From Streptomyces sp. SID12488 (GTDB taxonomy: Bacteria > Actinomycetota > Actinomycetes > Streptomycetales > Streptomycetaceae), in contig NZ_JAAGLT010000033.1 in NCBI RefSeq assembly GCF_010548275.1, positions 1-64,000 on the forward strand: a stretch of 64,000 bases of DNA, written 5' to 3'. A model generated the notes under the pieces. That model was not told the origin of the DNA, did not search any database, and saw only the letters and a program-made list of their open reading frames with translations. Position 1 is the stretch's first letter, and each line of letters starts with the position of its first letter. The position numbers and the translations under genes were made by a program. This document shows positions 34,518-41,908 of the stretch, in pieces.

Positions 34518-35326
34518 GCCTTGCGCCCCACGCCGGCGAATCCGGAGAAGGAGTACGCGTCCTCGTCCTCCGGTGCCGTCTCCGGCCGCCACCGCGGCAT
34601 GGGCACCAGTCCCGGTTCCACCATGTCGTACCCCTCGAAGAACCGCGCGACCGCTTCGCGCGAGCGCATGACCAGTGGGTTGCGAATGCCCTTGTACACG
34701 TCGACCGTGCCGTCGGCCCGCTCCGGCGACAGCGGGATTCCCTCGTACGAGGCATGCGTCAGGACGAGCAGGCTGCCGGGCGCGAGCGCGTCGCGTAGTT
34801 CGGCGACCGCCGCGTACGGGTCGTCCATGTCTTCCACGAAATGCAGTATGGCAACGAGAAGCAGGGCCACTGGCCGGTTCTGATCGATCAGGGCCCGCAC
34901 CTGGGGGCTGTCCAGGATCTCCCGGGGCTTGCGCAGATCGGCGGCGAGGACGTCCGCGTGCTCGTCGCCGGCCAGCACCGCCTGACTGTGTGCGACGGCA
35001 ACCGGGTCGTGGTCGACGTACATCACCCGCGCCTCGGGGCTGACCGCCCGGGCCACTTCGTGGACGCTGCCGAAGGTGGGAATGCCGGAGCCGATGTCCA
35101 GGAACTGGGTGATGCCCTCGGCGGCGGCGTAGCTGACGGCCCGGCGCATGAACGCGCGGTTCGCCTGCATGATCTTCGGAAGACCCGGCATGAACTCCAT
35201 GGCCCTGCGGGCCGCTTCCCGGTCGACCTCGAAGTTGTGCGAACCGCCCAGGTAGAAGTCGTAGATCCGGGAAACGCTCGGCACCGAGATGTCGATGCCC
35301 CGGGGGGCCCAGGCAGGACGCTCCAT
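34514..35326 (-). CDS. SAM-dependent methyltransferase (DUF574 type)
   Basis: A 270-residue member of the actinobacterial S-adenosylmethionine methyltransferase family (Methyltransf_19/DUF574). Conserved stretches are PSVSRIYDFYLGGSHNFEVD, ITQFLDIGSGIPTFGSVHEV (SAM-binding motif I), ARVMYVDHDPVAVAHSQAVL (acidic motif II) and VALLLVAILHFVEDMDDP. Streptomycetes carry dozens of these, many beside regulatory genes; no substrate is established. The start ATG 35326 follows GGGAGAG. It is the first gene of a two-gene operon with the RmdA-like gene, and its leader holds nested inverted repeats immediately before the ribosome site. Whether the pair functions together is unknown. Confidence 0.85.
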   Translation of the reverse strand: MERPAWAPRGIDISVPSVSRIYDFYLGGSHNFEVDREAARRAMEFMPGLPKIMQANRAFMRRAVSYAAAEGITQFLDIGSGIPTFGSVHEVARAVSPEARVMYVDHDPVAVAHSQAVLAGDEHADVLAADLRKPREILDSPQVRALIDQNRPVALLLVAILHFVEDMDDPYAAVAELRDALAPGSLLVLTHASYEGIPLSPERADGTVDVYKGIRNPLVMRSREAVARFFEGYDMVEPGLVPMPRWRPETAPEDEDAYSFSGFAGVGRKA

Positions 35327-35344
35327 CTATCTCTCTCCCAGGAG

Positions 35345-35397
35345 TTGGCAGGCGTGGCGCTCGAGTGTTCGAGCTGAGGTTACTGATCGCCTGCCAA
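35345..35397. promoter_or_regulatory. Nested inverted repeats in methyltransferase-rmdA leader
   Basis: TTGGCAGGCG (35345-35354) pairs with CGCCTGCCAA (35388-35397), and inside it GCTCGA (35359-35364) pairs with TCGAGC (35369-35374). The outer repeat starts 19 bp before the ATG, next to the ribosome site. It could be a stacked RNA hairpin controlling translation or a protein-binding site in the promoter. Confidence 0.6.
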
Positions 35398-35623
35398 AGG
35401 GGCGAGCCTAAACGGAAATTGACCATCCGTTCCCGGTCACTGCCTGCGGCACGTGCTGAATTGACGTATCGCGAGCTTCCTCCGAAAAGTATCCGGAGCA
35501 TTCCAAAGAGTTCTCAAGGGTTACGAAGTGTCGCCACCCGACTCCTGGTGGGAATACGGCGAGTCGGGGACGATTCACCGGCAAATCGCCCTGTCCACCG
35601 ATGAGTTCCGGACATGCCGAAGC

Positions 35624-35674
35624 GGCCTGCTCCCTCCGCCCCGCACGGACTGTGCGAGGCGGAGGGAGCAGGCC
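35624..35674 (-). terminator. 17-bp perfect hairpin terminator after lipoprotein gene
   Basis: GGCCTGCTCCCTCCGCC (35624-35640) pairs perfectly with GGCGGAGGGAGCAGGCC (35658-35674); the 17-nt loop has its own CGCAC/GTGCG stem. It lies 37 bp past the lipoprotein stop. The remaining sequence from 35398 to 35623 has no gene and is relatively AT-rich; it probably holds the promoter of the methyltransferase-rmdA operon. Confidence 0.88.
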
Positions 35675-35710
35675 CGGGGAAGTCGGTCTCCCCTGTCGCC
35701 TGTTCGGCTG

Positions 35711-36691
35711 TTACTGGTTCGGCGCGCCGACCAGCTTGCCGTCGGGGGCCACGGCGTACCAGGTGCCGCCGACGCCCTGGCCGTTGGTGTCGCCGGGCTT
35801 CTTGTCGTTGATGAAGGTGTAGATGGGCGAGCAGTTGAGCGTCTGCTGCTTGGCACCGTCGGGCCGGGTGAAGTTCATGTAGCCCTTCTCCTTGATGCCC
35901 TTGGTGTCGTTGAAGGCGACCGGCTCGACGACCGGCCACTTGTCGAGGCAGGCGCCGACACAGGCGGAGACCGGCTTCGGCCAGGCCTCGTCCTTCAGGA
36001 AGCGGTAGACCGTCATGCCCTTCTTGTCGACGACGATCGTCCCGAGCTTGGGGTCGTTGCGGGTGGACAGGCCGGGCAGCGCGGCCAGCGTGGCCTTCTT
36101 GCCGTCGGGGGCGAGGCCGTACCACTTGCCGCCCACACCCTGGCCCTTGATGTCACCGGCCGCGGTGTCCTTGGCGTAGTAGTAGGCCGCCCAGCCACCG
36201 ACAGTGAGCTGCTTGGTGCCGTCGGAACGGGTCACCTCGCCGAGCAGCGCCGCATCGACACCGACACCGGCCGTGACATCGTCGGCCGGAACCGGCGGCC
36301 AGGTGGTGGCGCAGTCGCCGTCACAGTTGGACTTCGGCGGTTCGGCCGTGTCCTGGTCGAACCGGTAGAGCGTACGGCCACTGTTGCTGGCCAGCACCTT
36401 GCCGACCTCCGCGCTGGTGACCACGTTCAACTGGCCCGCAGTGGCCGAGTTACCGGCGGCGGCCTGCTCTCCGTTGGCCTCCGTACCTGTGTCGGTACCG
36501 GTGTCGGTACCCGTACCGGTGCCCGCCGTGCTCGTGCCGGCCGCGGACCCGTATCCACCGGCGGCCGGAGCCGCCGCGCCGACGTTCTGGCTGCTTGTGT
36601 CGGTGGCCTTGTCCTGACCGCACGCCGTCGTCAGCGCCAGGACGGCCGCAGCTGACGCTACGAGTGAGGCGCTCCGCCAGGAGGTCTTCAT
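35711..36691 (-). CDS. Secreted-repeat lipoprotein (Lipoprotein_15-type repeats)
   Basis: A 326-residue lipoprotein: signal peptide with lipobox LTTAC (lipidated Cys24), a Gly/Thr/Ala-rich linker (GTGTGTDTGTDTGTEANG) and then four related units of the secreted-repeat family (LASNSGRTLYRFDQDTAEPP, GKWYGLAPDGKK, IVVDKKGMTVYRFLKDEAWP, GGTWYAVAPDGKL), each pair with conserved Cys-containing loops (SNCDGDCATTWPP, SACVGACLDKWPV). The function of this family is unknown. It sits on the outer face of the cytoplasmic membrane. ATG 36691 follows GGGGAG. It is divergent from the Pro/Thr-rich protein gene, and an unusually long hairpin follows it. Confidence 0.85.
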   Translation of the reverse strand: MKTSWRSASLVASAAAVLALTTACGQDKATDTSSQNVGAAAPAAGGYGSAAGTSTAGTGTGTDTGTDTGTEANGEQAAAGNSATAGQLNVVTSAEVGKVLASNSGRTLYRFDQDTAEPPKSNCDGDCATTWPPVPADDVTAGVGVDAALLGEVTRSDGTKQLTVGGWAAYYYAKDTAAGDIKGQGVGGKWYGLAPDGKKATLAALPGLSTRNDPKLGTIVVDKKGMTVYRFLKDEAWPKPVSACVGACLDKWPVVEPVAFNDTKGIKEKGYMNFTRPDGAKQQTLNCSPIYTFINDKKPGDTNGQGVGGTWYAVAPDGKLVGAPNQ

Positions 36692-36961
36692 TACGTACTC
36701 CCCGTAATCATTAGGGTGTTGCGACGACCTGCTGGCCCGCCGCACGGTCCTAGGTACGGGCGGGGACGGTCACTGTGTTCAACCACCGCACAAAATTCTT
36801 TCCGAACCCTGTGTCCACACCCGTCCCACCCGCCACATCTCGCACATGAGGACGACCACCGGCCGCGCCTGGAACGCGTGATCCAAACCGCCGCACCACA
36901 TGCGTCACTCGTTCGGGGCAATCTCCTCGCGCTCCCGCGCGCGCGGGAGCGTCCAGCACAC

Positions 36962-37714
36962 ATGATCTTCGTCGTGTATGGACCCACACGGAACCGATTC
37001 GCCCTCGCCATACGGGTATTGGCGCTGCTGGCTCTGACCTGGCTGCTCGTCGGCGTGCCGGTCGGCACAGCCGACGCGACGACCTGCGTCTCCGTCGCCA
37101 CCGGCTCGGGCAGCGGCACCTCGGTGACGGTCACCGGGCACGGCGCCACGGTCACGGTCGGCACCGGTGTGCCGGTCGCCACCGGAGACGGCTGGTCGGT
37201 CAGCACGGGCAACGGTGGAACGGCCGTCACCGGAAACGGTACGGCGGTCGTCGTCGGAACCGGCTCCTGGTGCCCGAGCCCGACACCCACGCCCCCCTGC
37301 CCCACACCAACGCCCACCCCGACACCCACGCCCACTCCCCCACCGACGCCCACACCCACGCCGGAACCGCCACCACCACCGAAACCGAGGCCCACCCCCA
37401 CACCCACTCCGACCCCGACGCCCACTCCCCCGCGCAAACCGACGCCGGCACCGAAGCCACCGCCGGCCCCGGCCCCGCGGCCGACCCCGAGTCCGCCGCC
37501 GCCTCCCGCTCCCGCTCCCCTGCACACACCGACGCGCACCCCGAAGCCGAGCCCGAGCCCGACCGCGTCACCAATTCCGGCTCCGGTCAGTTATCCGCCG
37601 TACCACGTGTCCGCCCGCAAACGGGCCGTCCGCAGCGGCCCGTCGCTGGTCTCGTTCACCCTGCTCATCACGGTGCCCGCCGTGATCGCCGTCGCCGCAC
37701 TGCGTCCGCGCTGA
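36962..37714 (+). CDS. Secreted Pro/Thr-rich cell-surface protein
   Basis: A 250-residue protein with an N-terminal signal or anchor (ALAIRVLALLALTWLLVGVP), a short Gly/Val/Thr-rich beta region bounded by two cysteines (TTCVSVATG ... GTGSWC), a long PT/PP low-complexity stalk (residues about 105-210, runs of PTPTPTPT and PPKPRPTP) and a C-terminal hydrophobic helix (LVSFTLLITVPAVIAVAAL) ending in RPR. This is the shape of a wall-spanning stalk protein anchored at the C-terminus. The start ATG 36962 is chosen because hydrophobic sequence follows shortly; ribosome-site evidence is weak. The DUF4239 gene begins 18 bp downstream, suggesting an operon. The repeat-rich DNA may vary between strains. 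Confidence 0.75.
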   Translation: MIFVVYGPTRNRFALAIRVLALLALTWLLVGVPVGTADATTCVSVATGSGSGTSVTVTGHGATVTVGTGVPVATGDGWSVSTGNGGTAVTGNGTAVVVGTGSWCPSPTPTPPCPTPTPTPTPTPTPPPTPTPTPEPPPPPKPRPTPTPTPTPTPTPPRKPTPAPKPPPAPAPRPTPSPPPPPAPAPLHTPTRTPKPSPSPTASPIPAPVSYPPYHVSARKRAVRSGPSLVSFTLLITVPAVIAVAALRPR

Positions 37715-37732
37715 CCCCTTGGAGGCATCCCC

Positions 37733-38497
37733 TTGTCGGAATGGCTTGTTCTCGCCGTCGCGATCGCGGCCGCGTGCGCGGTCGTCATCCTCATCACCTT
37801 CGTACGGGACCGCAGGGCCCCGGAGGACGAGGATCCGTCCGACACCCCGGACGTGATCGAGTACATGACGATGTGGATCGGCGTGGTGTACGCCATCGTG
37901 CTGGGTCTGGCCATCGCGGGCGTCTGGGAGGCGCGCGGCGTCGCCCAGGACCACGTCGGGACCGAGGCCCACGCGCTGCACGAGATCTCGGAGCGGGTCC
38001 GGGTCTATCCGCCGGACGTCCGTGACCGTATTCGGGACGACGTCAACGCCTATGTCGGACACGTCGTCAAAACCGAGTGGCAGGAGATGGCCGACAACGG
38101 CCGGGTCACCAAGCGCGGCGACCAGTTGCTGCAGCGCGTCCGCGTCGACGTCACCGACTACGAGCCGAAGACGGACTTCGAGGCACAGGCCTACCAGCCG
38201 CTCCTCGACCAGGTGACCACGGCGGACCAGGCACGCACGGCCCGAGCCGACTCGACCGGGCCGACCATGCCCGGGGTCGTCTGGTTCGGTCTGATCGCGG
38301 GGGCCACGATCACGATCGGCATGATCTTCGCCCTCCAGATCCGCCGCACACCCCGTGAACTGATCCTCGCCGGGCTCTTCTCGACCCTGATCGCCTTCCT
38401 GCTCTTCCTGATCTGGGACTTCGACGCGCCCTACAGCCGTGGCATCACGGCCACGGCCGATCCGTTCCTGATGCTCTTTCCGGGCTCGGGCCGCTGA
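37733..38497 (+). CDS. Bestrophin-like DUF4239 membrane protein
   Basis: A 254-residue protein with four membrane helices arranged as two pairs (LVLAVAIAAACAVVILITFV and MWIGVVYAIVLGLAIAGVWE; then VVWFGLIAGATITIGMIFAL and LILAGLFSTLIAFLLFLIWD) separated by a cytosolic helical domain of about 120 residues. This is the DUF4239 pattern, a family distantly related to bestrophin channels; function unproven. It begins with TTG at 37733, supported by GGAGG seven bases upstream. It ends in DFDAPYSRGITATADPF, a motif common in the family. Two stacked hairpins follow. Confidence 0.85.
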   Translation: MSEWLVLAVAIAAACAVVILITFVRDRRAPEDEDPSDTPDVIEYMTMWIGVVYAIVLGLAIAGVWEARGVAQDHVGTEAHALHEISERVRVYPPDVRDRIRDDVNAYVGHVVKTEWQEMADNGRVTKRGDQLLQRVRVDVTDYEPKTDFEAQAYQPLLDQVTTADQARTARADSTGPTMPGVVWFGLIAGATITIGMIFALQIRRTPRELILAGLFSTLIAFLLFLIWDFDAPYSRGITATADPFLMLFPGSGR

Positions 38498-38505
38498 CCG
38501 ACCGC

Positions 38506-38543
38506 CGTCCGGTGGGAACCGGCTGACGGTTCCTCACCGGACG
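38506..38543 (+). terminator. Terminator hairpin 1 after DUF4239 gene
   Basis: CGTCCGGTG-G-GAACC pairs with GGTTC-CT-CACCGGACG, a 14-bp stem with a small internal bulge, 8 bp after the stop. Confidence 0.82.
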
Positions 38544-38550
38544 CGTCCAC

Positions 38551-38581
38551 GGGGGACACCCGCCACGCGCGCGTGTCCCCC
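38551..38581 (+). terminator. Terminator hairpin 2 after DUF4239 gene
   Basis: GGGGGACAC and GTGTCCCCC form a perfect 9-bp stem; the 13-nt loop is GC-rich. It follows hairpin 1 by 7 bp, making a tandem terminator. Confidence 0.78.
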
Positions 38582-38761
38582 GGCTTGCTCAACAAGATCC
38601 CCTGAGCGGCCCACACCTGTGCCCCATTCGCACGACACCGATCGCGCGTACGCACGTGTGTTCCTAGCGTTTCGGTCATCGAGGTGCATTTCTGGCGCGA
38701 CCGGTACGGCGCGAGCGGAAAAGGTCCGCAGTTGCTCCTCGGGGAACCCGGAGGACTCACT

Positions 38762-39286
38762 ATGCGCGCGATACGCGTCGCCTCGGCCGCACTGCTGGGC
38801 GTCACCGCCCTCGTCTGCACCGCGCCCGCCGCTCAGGCGGCCGTCACGAACAACAGCGTCACGTCGTTCGGCTTCGGTGTCGCGCCCTCGACCGTCGCGG
38901 CGGGCGGCCAGGTCACCCTGCGCGTGGACAGCTGCAACGACGACACCCGGGTGTCCTCCGGTGTCTTCGATCCGGTCACCATCCCCAAGGGGCACTCGTC
39001 GGCGACGGCGAAGGTCGACTGGGACGCCAAGCCTGGGGCCGCGTACCGGGTGACGTTCACCTGCGGCGGCGAGAGCGGCCACACCGACCTCACCATCGCC
39101 ATCGGGCACCCCAGCGACCCGACGCACTACCCCCTGCCTGTCCAGCGGGGCGTGCACGCGGGCGAGGGCGGCAGCGTCGCCGGCTTCGACCTCAGGGAGA
39201 TCGGCCTCGGAGCCGCGCTCATCACGGGGTCACTGGCGGTGGCGTACCACTTCTCGCGCCGCCGCCCGAGCGACGACAGCGCCTGA
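38762..39286 (+). CDS. Secreted beta-sandwich protein with C-terminal membrane/Arg tail
   Basis: A 174-residue protein: Sec signal (1-27, AAQA cleavage), a single Ig-like extracytoplasmic domain (VAPSTVAAGGQVTLRVDSC ... YRVTFTCGG, two Cys likely paired) and a C-terminal sorting-like tail: RGVHAGEGGS, a hydrophobic helix (IGLGAALITGSLAVAYHF) and SRRRPSDDSA. It is a paralogue of the convergent protein at 39383-39877, which ends in the same arrangement, and a class F sortase is encoded 0.9 kb away. Anchoring by that sortase is inferred; no LPXTG is present, although PLPVQRG precedes the Gly-rich motif. ATG 38762 follows GGAGGA. Confidence 0.8.
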   Translation: MRAIRVASAALLGVTALVCTAPAAQAAVTNNSVTSFGFGVAPSTVAAGGQVTLRVDSCNDDTRVSSGVFDPVTIPKGHSSATAKVDWDAKPGAAYRVTFTCGGESGHTDLTIAIGHPSDPTHYPLPVQRGVHAGEGGSVAGFDLREIGLGAALITGSLAVAYHFSRRRPSDDSA

Positions 39287-39302
39287 CCCGGCAGCACCCG
39301 CA

Positions 39303-39347
39303 CAGCCCTTCGCCCCGGACCCTGACGGGTTCCGGGGCGAAGGGCTG
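39303..39347. terminator. Bidirectional terminator between the paralogous secreted proteins
   Basis: CAGCCCTTCGCCCCGGA and TCCGGGGCGAAGGGCTG form a perfect 17-bp stem, extended by three more pairs after a one-base bulge. It lies between the convergent stop codons at 39286 and 39383. Confidence 0.88.
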
Positions 39348-39382
39348 TTGACGTGCGGTCCGCGCTCAGAAGGGGATGAGCG

Positions 39383-39877
39383 TCAGATCCGGCTCTCGGA
39401 CCGGCGGCGCATCCAGAACACACCACCACCGACGAGCGCGGCGGCCACCAGCCCGCCCCCGATCGCCATGTCGGTCGGGGTGGCCCCGGTGGTGCTGCTA
39501 CCACCGAGACCGCCTTGGACACCGCCGATGACCGTGAACACGCTGGTGAAGGTCTTGCGCTGGTTTTCACAGGTGGTGGTGACGCTGTACGAACCACCAG
39601 TGGCGTTCGAGTTGACGGTCACCGTCGCCGTCGCCGTCGCCGGGTTGCCGCCCATGGACCTGAACCTGGCCGTCGGGAAGGCGTTGGAGCTGATGGTGCT
39701 GTCTTTCATGGCGCAGGCGGAGCCGTTGGCCGTAAGAACCAGCTGCCCTCCCGGGGCGATGACGCTCGGTGCGGCCGTGACGCTGGACGGCTGGTCCCAG
39801 GCCGAGGCCGCCGGGGCGGCGAGCCCCACCGCGGCAGCCGTGGCAGCAGACACCACCAGGGCACGAGTTGTACGCAT
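39383..39877 (-). CDS. Secreted beta-sandwich protein, paralogue with sorting-like tail
   Basis: A 164-residue protein: Sec signal (1-26, ASAW), an Ig-like domain with paired cysteines (VTAAPSVIAPGGQLVLTANG, NGSACAMKD, GGSYSVTTTCENQ), and a tail of IGGVQGGLGGSSTTGATPTD, a hydrophobic helix (MAIGGGLVAAALVGGGVFW) and MRRRSESRI. The mature domain and tail match the neighbour at 38762-39286 in order and key residues. It probably is displayed on the cell surface. ATG 39877 follows GGAGG. The 331-bp region between it and the divergent sortase gene should contain both promoters. Confidence 0.8.
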   Translation of the reverse strand: MRTTRALVVSAATAAAVGLAAPAASAWDQPSSVTAAPSVIAPGGQLVLTANGSACAMKDSTISSNAFPTARFRSMGGNPATATATVTVNSNATGGSYSVTTTCENQRKTFTSVFTVIGGVQGGLGGSSTTGATPTDMAIGGGLVAAALVGGGVFWMRRRSESRI

Positions 39878-40208
39878 GTGAACCTCCGCGGAAGGCGCCC
39901 CGGGACCCGTCCCCGGTCGATCGGCGAGAAAACGCCTCCCAGACGAACCCTCAGATGCCTTGCGCGCAGCCGCATTTCGGGAATGGTCCGTCCTGGTGAG
40001 AGGACACGCCGACGGAAGACCGCACAATCAGATATTGCCGCAGGTCACGGACCGTCAGAAAAATACTTTCGGCGCCGACTCGGATGGCTCACCAACAACA
40101 CGTCCACCACCCGTTCGCCGCTGCCCCGTCGCCGGTTTCCCGCCGGGCACTTAGCGTTCTCGTATGCGCGATTGACACGGCGACGGCCGGGTCGAGAGGG
40201 GATGGCGA
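39878..40208. other. Divergent intergenic region upstream of the sortase gene
   Basis: 331 bp with lower GC and no convincing gene. TAGCGT at about 40153-40158 resembles a -10 box on the sortase strand, and TTGACA occurs about 20 bases further on; neither pairs with a good partner hexamer at 17 bp. Short frames here lack ribosome sites. Confidence 0.5.
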
Positions 40209-40871
40209 ATGTCTGCGTCCGAGCTGGCGGAAGAAGAGGAGCGGCGGAAGAAGCGCGCTCCGTGGGGCGTGATAGCGCTTGTTCTGCTGACCGGCCTCGC
40301 TCTCATTCGGAACGGTTCCGGAGAGTTCGACATGGGTCCGCCACAGCCCGCGTCGGCGGCGGCAGCGGACAGCCGCCTCCCCGGCGGCACCTTCTCGAGC
40401 GTCCCGGCCGCACTGCCGTACTCCGTGGTCGACCGGGTGCGGATCCCGGCAATCTCGGTCGACGCGCCGGTGCTGCCGGTGGGTCTGGACGCGGCCGGAT
40501 GGGTGGACGCCCCGCCGCCGGAGGACCCGAACCTGGCCGGCTGGTTCACCGGCGGCGTGTCGCCCGGCGAGAAGGGCACCGCGGTTGTCGTCGGCCATGT
40601 CGACAACAAACAGGGCCCCGCCGTGTTCTACGGACTCGGGGCCCTCAAGAAGGGGCATCGAGTCGAGGTGCAGCGCCAGGACGGAAAGGTCGCCGTTTTC
40701 GAGATCTACGGCATCGAGGTCTTCGAGAAGGACAACTTTCCCGGCGATCGCGTCTACGGCAGCAGGAACACCCCCGAATTGCGGGTCATCACCTGCGGGG
40801 GCGGTTTCTCCAAGCAGAACGGCTACAACGGGAACGTGGTGGTGTTCGCCCGCCTGGTCGAGGTTCGCTGA
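40209..40871 (+). CDS. Class F sortase
   Basis: A 220-residue sortase with a short cytosolic N-terminus, one membrane helix (WGVIALVLLTGLALI) and a sortase domain (about 70-220). Catalytic residues: His130 (VVGHVDN), Cys196 (RVITCGGGF) and Arg215 (VVFARLV). The domain matches class F (actinobacterial single-copy, typically of broad or unknown substrate). It acts outside the membrane, joining secreted proteins to peptidoglycan or other amines. ATG 40209 follows GAGGGG. Neighbours are two small secreted proteins with membrane/Arg tails and a polysaccharide deacetylase. It converges on the latter across a GAAA-loop hairpin. Confidence 0.88.
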   Translation: MSASELAEEEERRKKRAPWGVIALVLLTGLALIRNGSGEFDMGPPQPASAAAADSRLPGGTFSSVPAALPYSVVDRVRIPAISVDAPVLPVGLDAAGWVDAPPPEDPNLAGWFTGGVSPGEKGTAVVVGHVDNKQGPAVFYGLGALKKGHRVEVQRQDGKVAVFEIYGIEVFEKDNFPGDRVYGSRNTPELRVITCGGGFSKQNGYNGNVVVFARLVEVR

Positions 40872-40878
40872 GCGTTCC

Positions 40879-40908
40879 CCGACCGGGCGGGCGAAAGCCC
40901 GTTGTCGG
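40879..40908. terminator. Bidirectional hairpin with GAAA tetraloop
   Basis: CGGGC-GAAA-GCCCG is a perfect stem with a GNRA tetraloop, enclosed by CCGAC/GTCGG outer arms. It lies between the convergent sortase and deacetylase stop codons. Confidence 0.72.
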
Positions 40909-40916
40909 CGATTCGG

Positions 40917-41762
40917 TTATGTGTAATGCCGGGTCGGTACGGTGATGTGGTATCCGGAATCCAGCAGTTCCGGCAGATAGTCGCGCAGCGCCCGGACACT
41001 CTGCGAACGGTCGCCGCCCGCATCGTGGGAGAGCACCACGACACCCGGGGCGGCGCCGCGCTCGACCCGGTCGGCGATGGTGCGGACGCCGGGGGTCATC
41101 CAGTCGAGGGTGTCGACGGTCCAGGCGAGCGGCTCCATGCCGAGTTCGGCGCCGAGTTGGAAGGCGGTCCGGTTCCAGGCGCCGTAAGGGGCGCGGAACC
41201 AGACGGGCGGCTCACCGCAGGCGTCCTCGACGACGTCGCTGGTGCGCTCCATCTGGGAGCGGATCTCGGAGCGCGTGAGGCGGGTGAGCAGCGGGTGGGA
41301 CCAGGTGTGGTTGCCGACGACGTGCCCGTCGTCGGTCATCTCGGCGAGCAGGTCCTTGTTGTCGACCGCCATCTCCCCGCACACGAAGAACATCGCGCGG
41401 ACGTCGTGCTCGCGCAGGGTCCGCAGGATGTCCGGGGTGTAGCGGGGGTCCGGGCCGTCGTCGAAGGTCAGCACCATGGTGCGGCCCCGTCCGGACACGC
41501 GCAGCAGCGGCTCGTGGCGGACCAGGGTGCGCCCGTGGGCGGCGGCGCGCGGTGGACCGTATCCGGTGAGGGGTTCGAGGCGGTACGCGGAGGGCTTGAG
41601 CGCGCGGTGCGCCGGGGGGCCCGCGGCGGGGGCGGCGGGCCGGGCGGCCGGGGTCGTGTCCTGGCCGGCGGTGAGCAGCGCGGCCGTACCGGCCGCTCCC
41701 ACGGCGGCGGCTCCGCCGATCATCAACGCCCGGCGCCGTGTGAGCAACTGATCCTTCGTCAT
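40917..41762 (-). CDS. Secreted polysaccharide deacetylase (CE4, NodB domain)
   Basis: A 281-residue protein with a Tat-like N-terminus (TRRRALMIGGAAAVGAAGTA) followed by an Ala/Pro linker and a NodB domain. All CE4 motifs are visible: TFDDGPD with catalytic Asp101 and metal Asp102, metal His152 and His156 (NHTWSHP), RAPYG, the DTLDW strand and LSHD near the C-terminus. It would remove N-acetyl groups from peptidoglycan, chitin or another beta-1,4-linked polymer at the cell surface. The start ATG 41762 is chosen for the full Tat signal; its ribosome site is weak. It may modify the wall next to the sortase system (inference). Confidence 0.87.
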   Translation of the reverse strand: MTKDQLLTRRRALMIGGAAAVGAAGTAALLTAGQDTTPAARPAAPAAGPPAHRALKPSAYRLEPLTGYGPPRAAAHGRTLVRHEPLLRVSGRGRTMVLTFDDGPDPRYTPDILRTLREHDVRAMFFVCGEMAVDNKDLLAEMTDDGHVVGNHTWSHPLLTRLTRSEIRSQMERTSDVVEDACGEPPVWFRAPYGAWNRTAFQLGAELGMEPLAWTVDTLDWMTPGVRTIADRVERGAAPGVVVLSHDAGGDRSQSVRALRDYLPELLDSGYHITVPTRHYT

Positions 41763-41896
41763 GACTCATCAGTCGCCCGGTCCGGTCCTGACGCCCCGCA
41801 TCGGCACCGGTGCGGCGGCAGGAAAGCACCCGCCTGGACCAGTACGCGGGTTTGATCACGGCCGCCCCGCGTGCCCTGTGGACCCCCTGCTCCCGA

Positions 41897-41902
41897 TAGC
41901 CT
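41897..41902 (+). promoter_or_regulatory. -10 box for leaderless usp mRNA
   Basis: TAGCCT ends six bases before the GTG at 41909, with no ribosome site, the same arrangement as for the LysR-type gene. No clear -35 box. Confidence 0.35.
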
Positions 41903-41908
41903 CGCAGC

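Noticed and set aside
35398..35623. A sigma-type consensus for the methyltransferase operon
   Set aside because: Several loosely matching hexamers exist but no pair at a proper spacing stands out.
40084..40272. 62-residue frame starting MAHQQHVHHP in the sortase upstream region
   Set aside because: It runs into the sortase gene out of frame, lacks a ribosome site and shows no conserved features.
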